From the NCBI GenBank assembly GCA_041481485.1, contig JBGPBY010000129.1, positions 1 through 15,208 of the forward strand: a stretch of DNA of 15,208 bases, written 5' to 3'. The translations under genes were made by a program, and so were the position numbers. The notes under the pieces were generated by a model that was not told where the DNA came from, did no database searches, and saw only the letters and a list, made by a program, of their open reading frames with translations. Within the stretch, counting starts at the first letter, position 1. Each line of letters begins with the position of its first letter. Of the stretch, positions 1-6,888 are shown one piece after another. The stretch comes from JBGPBY01 sp041481485. GTDB taxonomy: Bacteria; Acidobacteriota; Terriglobia; 20CM-2-55-15.

Positions 1-7
1 AAATTGT

Positions 8-26
8 GGGCGGTCATAGACCGCCC
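8..26. repeat. Perfect short palindrome upstream of flgH
   Basis: Arms GGGCGGTC (8-15) and GACCGCCC (19-26) flank a 3-nt loop. The flanks (TGTGGG... and ...CCTACATTGGGG) look like the dispersed intergenic palindromes of many bacterial genomes. It lies 48 bp before the chosen flgH start. There is no T-run, so it is not a classical terminator. Only one copy is visible here, so calling it a dispersed repeat is inference. Confidence 0.5.
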
Positions 27-73
27 CTACATTGGGGAATCGCGTTCATTCACAGCTGAAGGAAAGTAGTCAC

Positions 74-793
74 ATGCCATCAAGAAGAAAATTGTCAATG
101 AAACTCAAAACACTATCAGCGATCGTCATTACGCTCTTGCTTGCACAAACCGCGTTCGCCGGCCAGGAATCGTTCAGTGCCTCGAAATCTCTCGAGCAAT
201 ACATTCGGGAGGCGGAAGCCAGCCAGCCGGCCCTCGCGACGACACAAGGTTCGCTTTATAACCCGCAATTCGGCAACTCTTTCCTGTTTACAGACCTCAA
301 AGCCCGGCATGTGAATGACCTCATTACCATCAGTGTGGTGGAATCGACATCGGCGGAAAGCAGTGCGAATGCTCAGACGAATCGATCGAGCTCCGTGGCC
401 CTGGGTGCTCCAAATCTGTTCGGAGCCGAAGGCATCACTTCAAAAGTTCCATTCGACAAACTGGTCACTACAAACAGCGGCCAGCAGTTCAAAGGCGACG
501 GAAGCACCCAGCGCAGCGGCAGCGTGTCGACGACGCTTTCAGGGCACGTGAAAGATGTCCTTCCGAATGGGAACATGGTGATTGAAGCCGTTAAGGAAGT
601 GAAGGTCAACAATGAACGGCAGGTATTGCGGCTGTTCGGTGTGGTACGCCCGATGGATGTCGCTCCAAATAACGTAGTGAGTTCCGCTGCAATCTCGAAT
701 TTGCTTCTCCAAGTGGATGGCAAGGGAGAGCTTTCGGACAGCATCAAGCAGGCTTGGCTCTTCCGCATATTGACGAAAGTGTGGCCGTTTTAG
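74..793 (+). CDS. flgH: Flagellar L-ring protein FlgH (no lipobox)
   Basis: FlgH forms the outer-membrane L-ring around the flagellar rod. The 239-aa product carries family signatures: FKGDGSTQRSGS (residues 139-150), VLPNGNMVIEAVKEV (162-176), GVVRPMDVAPNNVVSS (189-204) and the C-terminal VWPF. I chose ATG at 74 because GAAGGAAAG (58-66) lies 7 nt upstream; a TTG at 32 and an ATG at 98 are in-frame alternatives. Residues 1-29 form a signal peptide with basic start, hydrophobic core and an AFA|G cleavage site. FlgH is usually a lipoprotein, but this protein has no cysteine at all, so it cannot be lipidated in the usual way. flgI starts 10 bp downstream, implying co-transcription. Confidence 0.95.
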   Translation: MPSRRKLSMKLKTLSAIVITLLLAQTAFAGQESFSASKSLEQYIREAEASQPALATTQGSLYNPQFGNSFLFTDLKARHVNDLITISVVESTSAESSANAQTNRSSSVALGAPNLFGAEGITSKVPFDKLVTTNSGQQFKGDGSTQRSGSVSTTLSGHVKDVLPNGNMVIEAVKEVKVNNERQVLRLFGVVRPMDVAPNNVVSSAAISNLLLQVDGKGELSDSIKQAWLFRILTKVWPF

Positions 794-803
794 TGAGGAA
801 CCT

Positions 804-1895
804 ATGAAGCGTTTGTTCGCGTTCTTGCTGATTCTTCAGTTGCCATCATTGGCATTCTCACAGGTACGTCTCAAGGAAGTGGCACACGTTCAGGGAGTCC
901 GGGACAACCAGCTGGTGGGTTACGGACTGGTTGTCGGACTGAACAAAACCGGCGACCGCAAGCAAACCATCTTTTCGACGCAGAGCCTGATCAACATGCT
1001 GCAACGTATGGGATTGACTGTGGGAAGCAACGACATTCGCGTGGAAAACGTCGCAGCAGTCATGATCACGGCAACGCTTTCACCATTTGTGAGGGGAGGC
1101 AGCCGCATCGATTGTACCGTTTCTTCGATTGGCGATGCCCGGAGTTTGCAGGGCGGAATTCTCGTTCAGACTCCTCTGATGGGAGCGAACGGGGAAGTGT
1201 ACGCCGTTGCTCAAGGGCCGGTTGCGATCGGAGGTTTTTCCGCGGGCTCGTCGCAGAACGGAGTTCAGGTCAATCACCCGACGGCCGGGCGGATTCCGAA
1301 TGGCGCCATCGTCGAACGTGAAGTGCCGACACTGCTGGTGCAGCAGGATCATCTCGAACTCGTACTGAACGACAGCGACTTCACAACGGCCAGCCGCGTA
1401 GCCCAGGCCATCAATCTAAAATTTGGGGAAGGCGTTGCGCAATCGGAGGACGGGCGCAACATCCTGGTTCGGGTTCCGGCCGAGTACAAACCGCGCGTGG
1501 TGGATCTGGTCGCGCAATTGGAGAACATCCAGGTCGAAACCGATCGTGTATCGAAGGTGATTCTCAATGAAAGAACCGGAACGGTCGTCATCGGCAAAGA
1601 TGTGAAAATTTCGTCCGTTGCGATTTCGCAAGGGAGCCTGACCATTCAGATCGGTACTACTTTCAACGTGTCGCAGCCAAATCCGCTTGCGCAGGGCCAG
1701 ACGGTCGTCACACCGGAACAGAATGTCACGGCATCGGAAAGCCAGAAGAACCTCGTCGTTCTTAAGGACGGCACCAACGTCGAGAGCCTGGTGACGGCCC
1801 TCAACGGACTTGGTGTGTCACCGAAGGAAATGGTTGCGATTTTTGATGCCCTGAAGGCCGCAGGCGCTCTTCAGGCCGAGCTGGAACTTATCTGA
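804..1895 (+). CDS. flgI: Flagellar P-ring protein FlgI
   Basis: FlgI assembles the periplasmic P-ring around the rod in the peptidoglycan layer. The 363-aa length matches the family. Residues 1-19 are a signal peptide (MKRLFAFLLILQLPSLAFS), followed by the conserved mature N-terminus VRLKEVAHVQGVRDNQLVGY and GLVVGLNKTGD. FVRGGSRIDCTVSSIGDA near residue 95-112 and the C-terminal LVTALNGLGVSPKEMVAIF are also family signatures. The ATG at 804 has GAGG (795-798) 5 nt upstream. The stop overlaps the flgJ start as TGATG, so the two are translationally coupled. Nothing looks damaged. Confidence 0.97.
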   Translation: MKRLFAFLLILQLPSLAFSQVRLKEVAHVQGVRDNQLVGYGLVVGLNKTGDRKQTIFSTQSLINMLQRMGLTVGSNDIRVENVAAVMITATLSPFVRGGSRIDCTVSSIGDARSLQGGILVQTPLMGANGEVYAVAQGPVAIGGFSAGSSQNGVQVNHPTAGRIPNGAIVEREVPTLLVQQDHLELVLNDSDFTTASRVAQAINLKFGEGVAQSEDGRNILVRVPAEYKPRVVDLVAQLENIQVETDRVSKVILNERTGTVVIGKDVKISSVAISQGSLTIQIGTTFNVSQPNPLAQGQTVVTPEQNVTASESQKNLVVLKDGTNVESLVTALNGLGVSPKEMVAIFDALKAAGALQAELELI

Positions 1896-2764
1896 TGGAC
1901 GACATCACTTCCAGTCTGCCCGGTGTTTCACCTCTGCTGCGGTTCAACCAGCAGTTGGGCGGAATTCAGGAACGCATCGAGAGTTCCAGGAAAGCCACGG
2001 GCAACGCGCGTCTTCATGAACTAAAGAACGCAACGCAGCAGTTTGAAGCATTATTTGTCAGTTATCTGATGAAAGTGATGCGTTCGACCATCGATGAAGC
2101 CGACCCGGAAGCGACGTCATTTGGCAAAGAAATCTATACGGAAATGTTCGACAGCGAAATCGCGAACAACATTTCTCAAACGCAATCGCTGGGAATTGGC
2201 GATCTGCTTTATAACCAGCTGGAGCAATTGGAATCGGGCCGCCCGGAGAAATCTTCCGATCTGCGGATGCCCACTATGCCGTTCCCGATGGCGCAGCCGA
2301 GCGGTGCCGGCGTCAGCTCGCCTTTACCGGCGTCGTCACCGGCAAATGATGATTTCCCCGTTGGGGCCAGCGTCATTCCGGTTTCATCGGCGTTTGGACC
2401 GCGCATGGATCCGATCGATGGTTCGATGCGATTTCACCAGGGTATCGATCTGGCGGCGCCGGCTGGAACTCCATTTCGTTCCGTAGATTCCGGAACGGTC
2501 GTTTTTGCCGGGATGCTGGGCACTTTTGGCAATGCAGTCATAGTCGATCATCCCAACGGTGATCGGACTCTCTATGCCCATGCTTCCAATGTTCTGGTTC
2601 ATGTCGGACAGGAGATTGAGCCCGACCAGGTACTCGGCACGGTCGGGAGTACGGGGCGTGCCACCGGACCTCATCTGCATTTTGAACTGCGGCGCAACGG
2701 CGAAAATGTAAACCCCAATGAAATCCTGGCCTTACGATCTCCATTTTCGAAAAATAAGTCCTAA
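1895..2764 (+). CDS. flgJ: FlgJ rod-binding domain fused to M23 peptidase
   Basis: This 289-aa protein has two domains. Residues about 40-110 (HELKNATQQFEALFVSYLMK, then EMFDSEIANNISQTQSLGIG) are the FlgJ rod-binding domain, which caps the growing rod. A Pro/Ser-rich linker (about 124-155) leads to an M23/LytM endopeptidase domain (about 160-282). Its zinc and catalytic motifs are intact: H181-Q-G-I-D185, H229 in LYAHAS, and H260-L-H262. Enteric FlgJ carries a glucosaminidase here, so this one would cut peptide cross-links rather than glycan strands to let the rod pass. No signal peptide is seen; FlgJ is normally exported by the flagellar apparatus. The start overlaps the flgI stop by 1 nt. 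Confidence 0.93.
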   Translation: MDDITSSLPGVSPLLRFNQQLGGIQERIESSRKATGNARLHELKNATQQFEALFVSYLMKVMRSTIDEADPEATSFGKEIYTEMFDSEIANNISQTQSLGIGDLLYNQLEQLESGRPEKSSDLRMPTMPFPMAQPSGAGVSSPLPASSPANDDFPVGASVIPVSSAFGPRMDPIDGSMRFHQGIDLAAPAGTPFRSVDSGTVVFAGMLGTFGNAVIVDHPNGDRTLYAHASNVLVHVGQEIEPDQVLGTVGSTGRATGPHLHFELRRNGENVNPNEILALRSPFSKNKS

Positions 2765-2788
2765 AGTCTGGCTGAATAAGCACGATAA
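2762..2788 (+). promoter_or_regulatory. Sigma-28 (FliA) type promoter upstream of flgM
   Basis: TAAAGTCT (2762-2769) matches the -35 consensus TAAAGTTT at 7 of 8 positions. CACGATAA (2781-2788) matches the -10 consensus GCCGATAA at 6 of 8. The spacer is exactly the preferred 11 nt. It overlaps the flgJ stop and lies 33 bp before flgM, the sigma-28 antagonist, which is transcribed from such a promoter in enteric bacteria. Expected transcription start is near 2795. The call rests on consensus matching by eye. Confidence 0.6.
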
Positions 2789-2821
2789 GGAGGTGTCCGA
2801 AATTTCTGTGACCGGAGTCTC

Positions 2822-3118
2822 ATGGCGATCAATCGCATTTCAGGCAACAACAGACCGATGGAGGTACCCCCATCCCGCTCCAGCCGCGCAGACGGAGCCA
2901 GGTCGAAGACCGTTGGCCGGGAACAGGATCGCGTATCGCTTTCGGCCCGGAAATCGGAGTTCAGTCATTTCCGCACACTGGTGGATGCAGCTCCAGACGT
3001 CCGGTCAGGCCGGGTGGAAGAACTGGCACGCATCATTGACCGGGGCGAGTACCACGTGGACTCTCTGGATGTCGCGGACGCCCTCATTCAGCAGAGTTGG
3101 AACGAACTCAAGTCATAA
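2822..3118 (+). CDS. flgM: Anti-sigma-28 factor FlgM
   Basis: FlgM binds sigma-28 (FliA) until the hook is complete, then is secreted, releasing late flagellar transcription. The 98-aa product has a disordered, basic N-terminal half and the typical C-terminal sigma-binding region: DRVSLSARK (36-44), APDVRSGRVEELARIIDRGE (57-76), then YHVDSLDVADALIQ (77-90). ATG at 2822 is the only usable start in this frame because a TAA lies at 2786-2788; GGAG (2814-2817) is 4 nt upstream. A strong AAGGAGG at 2787-2793 is too distant to serve it and would be excluded from a transcript begun at the sigma-28-type promoter at 2762-2788. Confidence 0.88.
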   Translation: MAINRISGNNRPMEVPPSRSSRADGARSKTVGREQDRVSLSARKSEFSHFRTLVDAAPDVRSGRVEELARIIDRGEYHVDSLDVADALIQQSWNELKS

Positions 3119-3138
3119 ACACATCGAGGTAGTGCCAA

Positions 3139-3375
3139 ATGTCCGACGCTATCCGGATCGCAACTACCGTCACACCCCTCGAGTCGCCAATTTCGAAAAC
3201 CCATTCCAATACGGAAGCTGGCCCAAATCCAAGGGATCGCAGGCTGCCAAAACGGAAAACGAAAATGGCGTCTGAATTGCACATTGAATTAAAGAACGAA
3301 TTAAAGAACGACTTGACGAACGAATTCGTGGATCCGCGGGAAAGGGAAGAACACCAGCTGGATGTGCTCATATGA
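3139..3375 (+). CDS. Hypothetical 78-aa protein in flagellar operon
   Basis: I do not recognise this protein. Its reality is supported by GAGGT (3126-3130) 8 nt before the ATG and by its stop overlapping the flgN start as ATGA, the coupling expected inside this operon. Residues 1-45 are polar and basic with a cluster RDRRLPKRKTK. Residues 50-61 are an ELKN-ELKN-DLTN tandem encoded by three 12-bp units (3286-3321). The C-terminus is acidic, with no signal peptide or membrane segment. It may be a lineage-specific export or regulatory accessory, or merely a coupling ORF for flgN. An internal ATG at 3265 could be an alternative start. Confidence 0.6.
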   Translation: MSDAIRIATTVTPLESPISKTHSNTEAGPNPRDRRLPKRKTKMASELHIELKNELKNDLTNEFVDPREREEHQLDVLI

Positions 3376-3752
3376 ACTCAACGTCGAAGACATCACCGCC
3401 CGAACCGGAATCTTTCGCCGATCTGATGAAACGCCACATTGAAGTGACTCAGCGTTTCACGGCAGCGCTGATCGCACGAAGTCTTCCGGAAATGGAACAG
3501 TGCATGGAAGAACAACGCCAGTTGGCGTTTGAATTGAAAGCGAAGTCGTCGCTTGCGGATCCATCCATTCGCGCACTTGCGCAAATCGTCAGGGATCTGA
3601 ATCGAAGAAATTCCCGTCTGATTGAAAACGGGTTCGAGCTATCCCAACGTGTGTTGAACGTCATTTGTCCTCCGGTAACCTACGCTTTGCCCGGGAGTCC
3701 GCCGGTGTCAAACGGACTTCCCTCATCTTCAGGAATGTCCCTGCAAGGGTAG
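3372..3752 (+). CDS. flgN: Flagellar export chaperone FlgN
   Basis: FlgN chaperones FlgK and FlgL to the flagellar export gate. The 126-aa product is predicted to be mostly helical: residues about 14-95 contain long amphipathic stretches such as FADLMKRHIEVTQRFTAALI and IVRDLNRRNSRLIENGFEL, typical of the coiled-coil FlgN family. The tail (about 98-126) is Pro/Ser/Gly-rich. Sequence identity in this family is weak, so the call also rests on position, between flgM and flgK. The ATG at 3372 overlaps the upstream stop (ATGA) and has only a weak ribosome site, so translation is probably coupled. The stop is 2 bp before flgK. Confidence 0.82.
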   Translation: MNSTSKTSPPEPESFADLMKRHIEVTQRFTAALIARSLPEMEQCMEEQRQLAFELKAKSSLADPSIRALAQIVRDLNRRNSRLIENGFELSQRVLNVICPPVTYALPGSPPVSNGLPSSSGMSLQG

Positions 3753-3754
3753 CA

Positions 3755-5146
3755 ATGCCTGGACTCACTGGGATTCTCGATATCGGCAAGCAGGCGCTTT
3801 TGACGCAGCAACTCGCGCTGCAGGTGACGAGTAACAATATCTCCAACGTTAATACTCCGGGCTATTCGAGACAGCGCGGCGCACTTCAGGAAAGGCTGCC
3901 GGTTCAAACCGAAGCGGGGCCCATTGGCACGGGAGTTCAGATGACATCGGTGGAGGCGGCGAGGGATCAATTCCTCGAAGCGCGTCTTTCATCGGTAATT
4001 CAGACGACCGGAAAGGAAGCAACCGTAACCGGATATCTGAATCAGGTACAGTCCGTGTTCGGGCTCAGTCAGGCCGGGGTCGGAGACGCATTGAGCCGCT
4101 TCTTCAATTCGTTTTCATCCCTCGCCAATGATCCGACGTCTGCCCCCCTTCGCTACGGAGTCATTTCCGCAGCAAAGAATCTGGCCGTCATGTTCAACGA
4201 CGCCACAAAACAACTGAGCGATATTCAACAGAATGCCGATACGGCCGTCATCGACAGCGTGAATCAGATTAACAATCTGTCTGCGAAGATTGCCGCGTTG
4301 AACGTTCAGATCAACAACACCGAAGCCGCCGGCGTCCATGCCAACGATTTGCGCGATCAGCGCATGGAAGCGGTAAAGGAACTTTCATCACTGGCCGATA
4401 TTCACTACTACGAAACCAGCGATGGCACGTTTTCAATCTCGTCAGCGGGAACCACACTGGTCACGGCGGACTTCCATGAAAACCTGAGCCTGACGCGGTC
4501 CGGTCCGATGGGATTCAACCAGGTCATTGTGAATGGCAGAGACATCACGGCGTCCATTCAAAACGGACGGTTGGGCGGACTCCTGCAGGTGCGGGATAGT
4601 CTGGTTCCGAACTATCAGTCGGACCTGGATACTCTGGCCGAGAGCGTGATTGGCGAAGTCAATGCCGTCCATCAGGGTGGGAAGGACCTGCAGTCTCCTC
4701 CTTCTGCGGCGACGCTGAGCTTCTTCACACCGGTTGCCGGCGTTGCCGGGGCAGCGCAGGCATTTGCGGTCAATCCGGCCGTTGCGGCGGATCCTCGTTT
4801 CGTCGCGGCGGGCCAGTCGGGAGCACCGGGGGACAACGCAAATGCGCTGGCACTGGCAGATCTGGCAAGTCAGAGATTGATGGCTTCCGGCACTCAAAGC
4901 TTTACCGATGCCATCACGGCCATGCAGGCACGAATCGGTACCGACGCGCGAAGTTCCGAGATCGAGACCGATACCAATAATGCGATCAAGACTCAGCTGG
5001 AAAACAGCCGCGACCAGATTTCCGGAGTGTCGCTGGATGAAGAGGCCATCGACTTGATGCGCTTTCAGAAGGCCTATCAGGCCGCCGCAAAACTCATCAA
5101 CGTCGTCAATCAACTGATGGACGACGTTCTGAACATCGCAAGGTAA
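3755..5146 (+). CDS. flgK: Flagellar hook-associated protein 1 FlgK
   Basis: FlgK is the first hook-filament junction protein. The 463-aa product begins with the rod/hook-family N-terminal motif, GILDIGKQALLTQQLALQ followed by SNNISNVNTPGYSRQR, and ends with the matching C-terminal helix DLMRFQKAYQAAAKLINVVN plus QLMDDVLNIAR. These two ends form the D0 coiled coil. The middle carries a long helical stretch and a variable surface domain. The frame is open back to 3665, but ATG at 3755 gives the canonical MPGL start, has AAGGG (3745-3749) 5 nt upstream, and lies 2 bp after flgN. flgL follows 7 bp downstream. Confidence 0.96.
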   Translation: MPGLTGILDIGKQALLTQQLALQVTSNNISNVNTPGYSRQRGALQERLPVQTEAGPIGTGVQMTSVEAARDQFLEARLSSVIQTTGKEATVTGYLNQVQSVFGLSQAGVGDALSRFFNSFSSLANDPTSAPLRYGVISAAKNLAVMFNDATKQLSDIQQNADTAVIDSVNQINNLSAKIAALNVQINNTEAAGVHANDLRDQRMEAVKELSSLADIHYYETSDGTFSISSAGTTLVTADFHENLSLTRSGPMGFNQVIVNGRDITASIQNGRLGGLLQVRDSLVPNYQSDLDTLAESVIGEVNAVHQGGKDLQSPPSAATLSFFTPVAGVAGAAQAFAVNPAVAADPRFVAAGQSGAPGDNANALALADLASQRLMASGTQSFTDAITAMQARIGTDARSSEIETDTNNAIKTQLENSRDQISGVSLDEEAIDLMRFQKAYQAAAKLINVVNQLMDDVLNIAR

Positions 5147-5153
5147 TCATCGT

Positions 5154-6038
5154 ATGCGTGTCACCCCTTCCATGCAGGACAGAAACTTCCTCGAAAACAT
5201 CAACCGGACGAAAACCCGGCTGGATAAGGCACAGGAACAGATCACCACGGGAAAACGCGTGAACCGGTTCTCGGACGATCCCTTTGCAGCGTCGCAATCC
5301 AACCGGATCGCGGCGCTCACAAGTACCAACGACCAATTCATTGCCAATAACGAATTGCTTCGAGGCAAGCTCGAATTGACGGATTCCACACTGCAGTCAC
5401 TGATTCAAACCATGGATTCCGCAAGGACCGCGGCCGCACAGGCTCTCTCCGGAACGACGACTCCCGAATCGCGAGCGGCGTTGGCAGAGTCTGTTGGAAG
5501 TGCGCGGGCTGAGGCATTGTCCAGCGCGAATGCAAAATTCAACGGCCTGTATCTGTTTGCCGGCACACAGTCCACCGATCCTCCGTTCGTCGACTCGGGA
5601 GGTTCGGTCTCTTACATGGGGAATGATGATCCCGTGTACATGCGCCTGGACGCCGCCACCGTGATGAAAACGAATCTGACCAACAGCGATGTGTTTGCCG
5701 GTCCTCCGGCAATGTTCGATACGCTGGATGCTTTGAAGACCGCAATCCAGAACAACGATACTGCCGGAATCCGTGCCAGATTGGGCGATCTGGAGACGCT
5801 CTCGGACGGGCTCAATACTGCGGATACGATAGTCGGCGGAAACCTGCAGCTCGTGGATCAGGTGCAAAAAGCCCTGAAAGACCACAATAACGCATTGCAG
5901 TCGGAATCATCGCGTCTGACCGACGCGGATCTGGTGAAAGCGATCAGCGACATGAATCTGGCCAATGATGCCGTCAGCGTGTCGCTTCGATCGCAGGCCC
6001 AGACTCAGAATCTCTCACTGATCGACATGATGGGGTAG
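5154..6038 (+). CDS. flgL: Flagellar hook-associated protein 3 FlgL
   Basis: FlgL forms the second hook-filament junction ring and is related to flagellin. The 294-aa length fits the family. The N-terminal flagellin-like domain is clear: TRLDKAQEQITTGKRVNRFS then DDPFAASQSNRI. FNGLYLFAGTQS near residue 128-139 is the conserved motif before the variable domain. The C-terminal helix DAVSVSLRSQAQTQNLSLID packs against the N-terminus. AAGGTAA (5140-5146), overlapping the flgK stop, is a ribosome site 7 nt before ATG 5154. fliW starts 4 bp after the stop. Confidence 0.95.
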   Translation: MRVTPSMQDRNFLENINRTKTRLDKAQEQITTGKRVNRFSDDPFAASQSNRIAALTSTNDQFIANNELLRGKLELTDSTLQSLIQTMDSARTAAAQALSGTTTPESRAALAESVGSARAEALSSANAKFNGLYLFAGTQSTDPPFVDSGGSVSYMGNDDPVYMRLDAATVMKTNLTNSDVFAGPPAMFDTLDALKTAIQNNDTAGIRARLGDLETLSDGLNTADTIVGGNLQLVDQVQKALKDHNNALQSESSRLTDADLVKAISDMNLANDAVSVSLRSQAQTQNLSLIDMMG

Positions 6039-6042
6039 TTTT

Positions 6043-6471
6043 ATGTTAATGGAATTGACACAGTCCGTCGTCGGACCGTTACAGGTGGAAGAAACTTCCG
6101 TGATCGAATTCCCGGAAGGCATTCTTGGTTTCTCAAGCCTGAGACAGTTCGTCCTCGTTGAATATGAAAACAGCGATCCGTTTAAGTGGCTTCAGTGCCT
6201 GAGCGATCCTGAACTGGCATTGCCCGTGGTCGATCCGCTTCGGATCTTCCCGGATTATTCCGATTCGCCCGCAGCGGAAGATTTGGCCAGTGTGCAGGCG
6301 GAGAGCGCGGCAGACGTGGTGACGTTCGTCGTCGCAATCATCCCCAAGGATCCGCTGGAATCCACGGTCAACCTCAAAGCTCCGGTAATCGTCAATTTCA
6401 AAAAAATGATCGGCCGCCAGATCATATTGGAAAGCTCACGGGAAGTTCGGACTCGTATTATTGCGAAATAA
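6043..6471 (+). CDS. fliW: Flagellar assembly factor FliW
   Basis: FliW binds the flagellin C-terminus and, when released, sequesters CsrA, so flagellin translation tracks export. The 142-aa protein shows the family pattern: FPEGILGF (23-30), LQCLSDPELALPVVDPL (50-66), a strand-rich centre VVTFVVAIIP (92-101) and NLKAPVIVN (110-118). GGGGT (6032-6036) lies 6 nt before ATG 6043; a second in-frame ATG at 6049 is possible. csrA follows after 12 bp, the usual partner arrangement. Confidence 0.93.
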   Translation: MLMELTQSVVGPLQVEETSVIEFPEGILGFSSLRQFVLVEYENSDPFKWLQCLSDPELALPVVDPLRIFPDYSDSPAAEDLASVQAESAADVVTFVVAIIPKDPLESTVNLKAPVIVNFKKMIGRQIILESSREVRTRIIAK

Positions 6472-6483
6472 CGCAGACTGAAA

Positions 6484-6714
6484 ATGCTCTATATCACCCG
6501 CGACGAAACCGAAAAAGTAATCATTGATGATATCGAACTGCAGATATTGAAAATCGAGGGGGACTCCGTACGCATCGGCATTAGTGCGCCAGCGCACATC
6601 TCAGTGTACCGGCATGAGATCTTCAGAAGAATCACCGCCGCCAACGAAGATGCTTTTGCGTCCAATCGAGCGGCCGCTGGCTCGCTGACAGTCCTCAAGA
6701 ACAGTCTCAAGTGA
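6484..6714 (+). CDS. csrA: Carbon storage/translational regulator CsrA
   Basis: CsrA is a dimeric RNA-binding protein that blocks ribosome sites at GGA motifs, including flagellin mRNA. The 76-aa product opens with MLYITRDETEKVII, matching the first RNA-binding strand (Leu/Thr-Arg), and contains GDSVRIGISAP (26-36) and VYRHEIFRRI (41-50). R43 corresponds to the essential Arg44 of E. coli CsrA; the usual preceding His is Tyr. The tail after residue 51 is somewhat longer than average. The start has no strong ribosome site (GACTGAAAATG), which fits low or controlled expression. It is the last gene of the operon and is adjacent to its antagonist fliW. Confidence 0.93.
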   Translation: MLYITRDETEKVIIDDIELQILKIEGDSVRIGISAPAHISVYRHEIFRRITAANEDAFASNRAAAGSLTVLKNSLK

Positions 6715-6722
6715 TGGAAGGA

Positions 6723-6801
6723 ATCCCAACTCCCCCAGCCGCGTTAGCGTATGTCGCCGCTGAATTCGGTATTTGATCCCAATTCCCCAGCCGCGTTAGC
6801 G
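6723..6801. repeat. Two direct copies of a REP-like unit
   Basis: A 27-bp unit at 6723-6749 and a 26-bp unit at 6776-6801 are nearly identical: both begin ATCCCAA and end CCCCAGCCGCGTTAGCG, differing by one base and one missing C. Each contains the small hairpin-forming core GCCGC-GTTA-GCG. The second unit runs directly into the large hairpin at 6810-6845. This lies just past csrA, outside any gene, a typical setting for REP-like dispersed elements. Confidence 0.65.
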
Positions 6802-6809
6802 GCGGCAGT

Positions 6810-6845
6810 TCGCTATACCACCGGCGTAAGCCGGTGGTATAGCGA
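6810..6845. terminator. Perfect 15-bp hairpin after csrA
   Basis: Arms 6810-6824 and 6831-6845 are perfectly complementary (TCGCTATACCACCGG with CCGGTGGTATAGCGA), with a 6-nt loop CGTAAG. A second stem follows at 6848-6855 / 6868-6875 (TGGCGGCG with CGCCGCCA). The block sits between convergent genes, csrA (+) and the DUF899 gene (-), where a bidirectional transcript end is expected. There is no clear T-run on either strand, so it may instead be a repeat palindrome that stabilises mRNA 3' ends. Confidence 0.45.
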
Positions 6846-6888
6846 CGTGGCGGCGAAATTGATTTCCCGCCGCCATGCGATCAATCCG

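Noticed and set aside
2787..2793. AAGGAGG as the ribosome site of flgM
   Set aside because: It is 28 nt from the ATG and followed in the flgM frame by no usable start. It also overlaps the -10 box of the proposed sigma-28 promoter.
2718..3275. 185-codon + strand ORF overlapping flgJ, flgM and the 78-aa ORF
   Set aside because: It overlaps recognised genes in other frames, and its product is Trp/Ser/Pro-rich with no family pattern.
4442..5113. 223-codon minus-strand ORF inside flgK
   Set aside because: It is antisense to a clearly conserved flgK, and its Arg/Cys-rich product is typical of a shadow frame.
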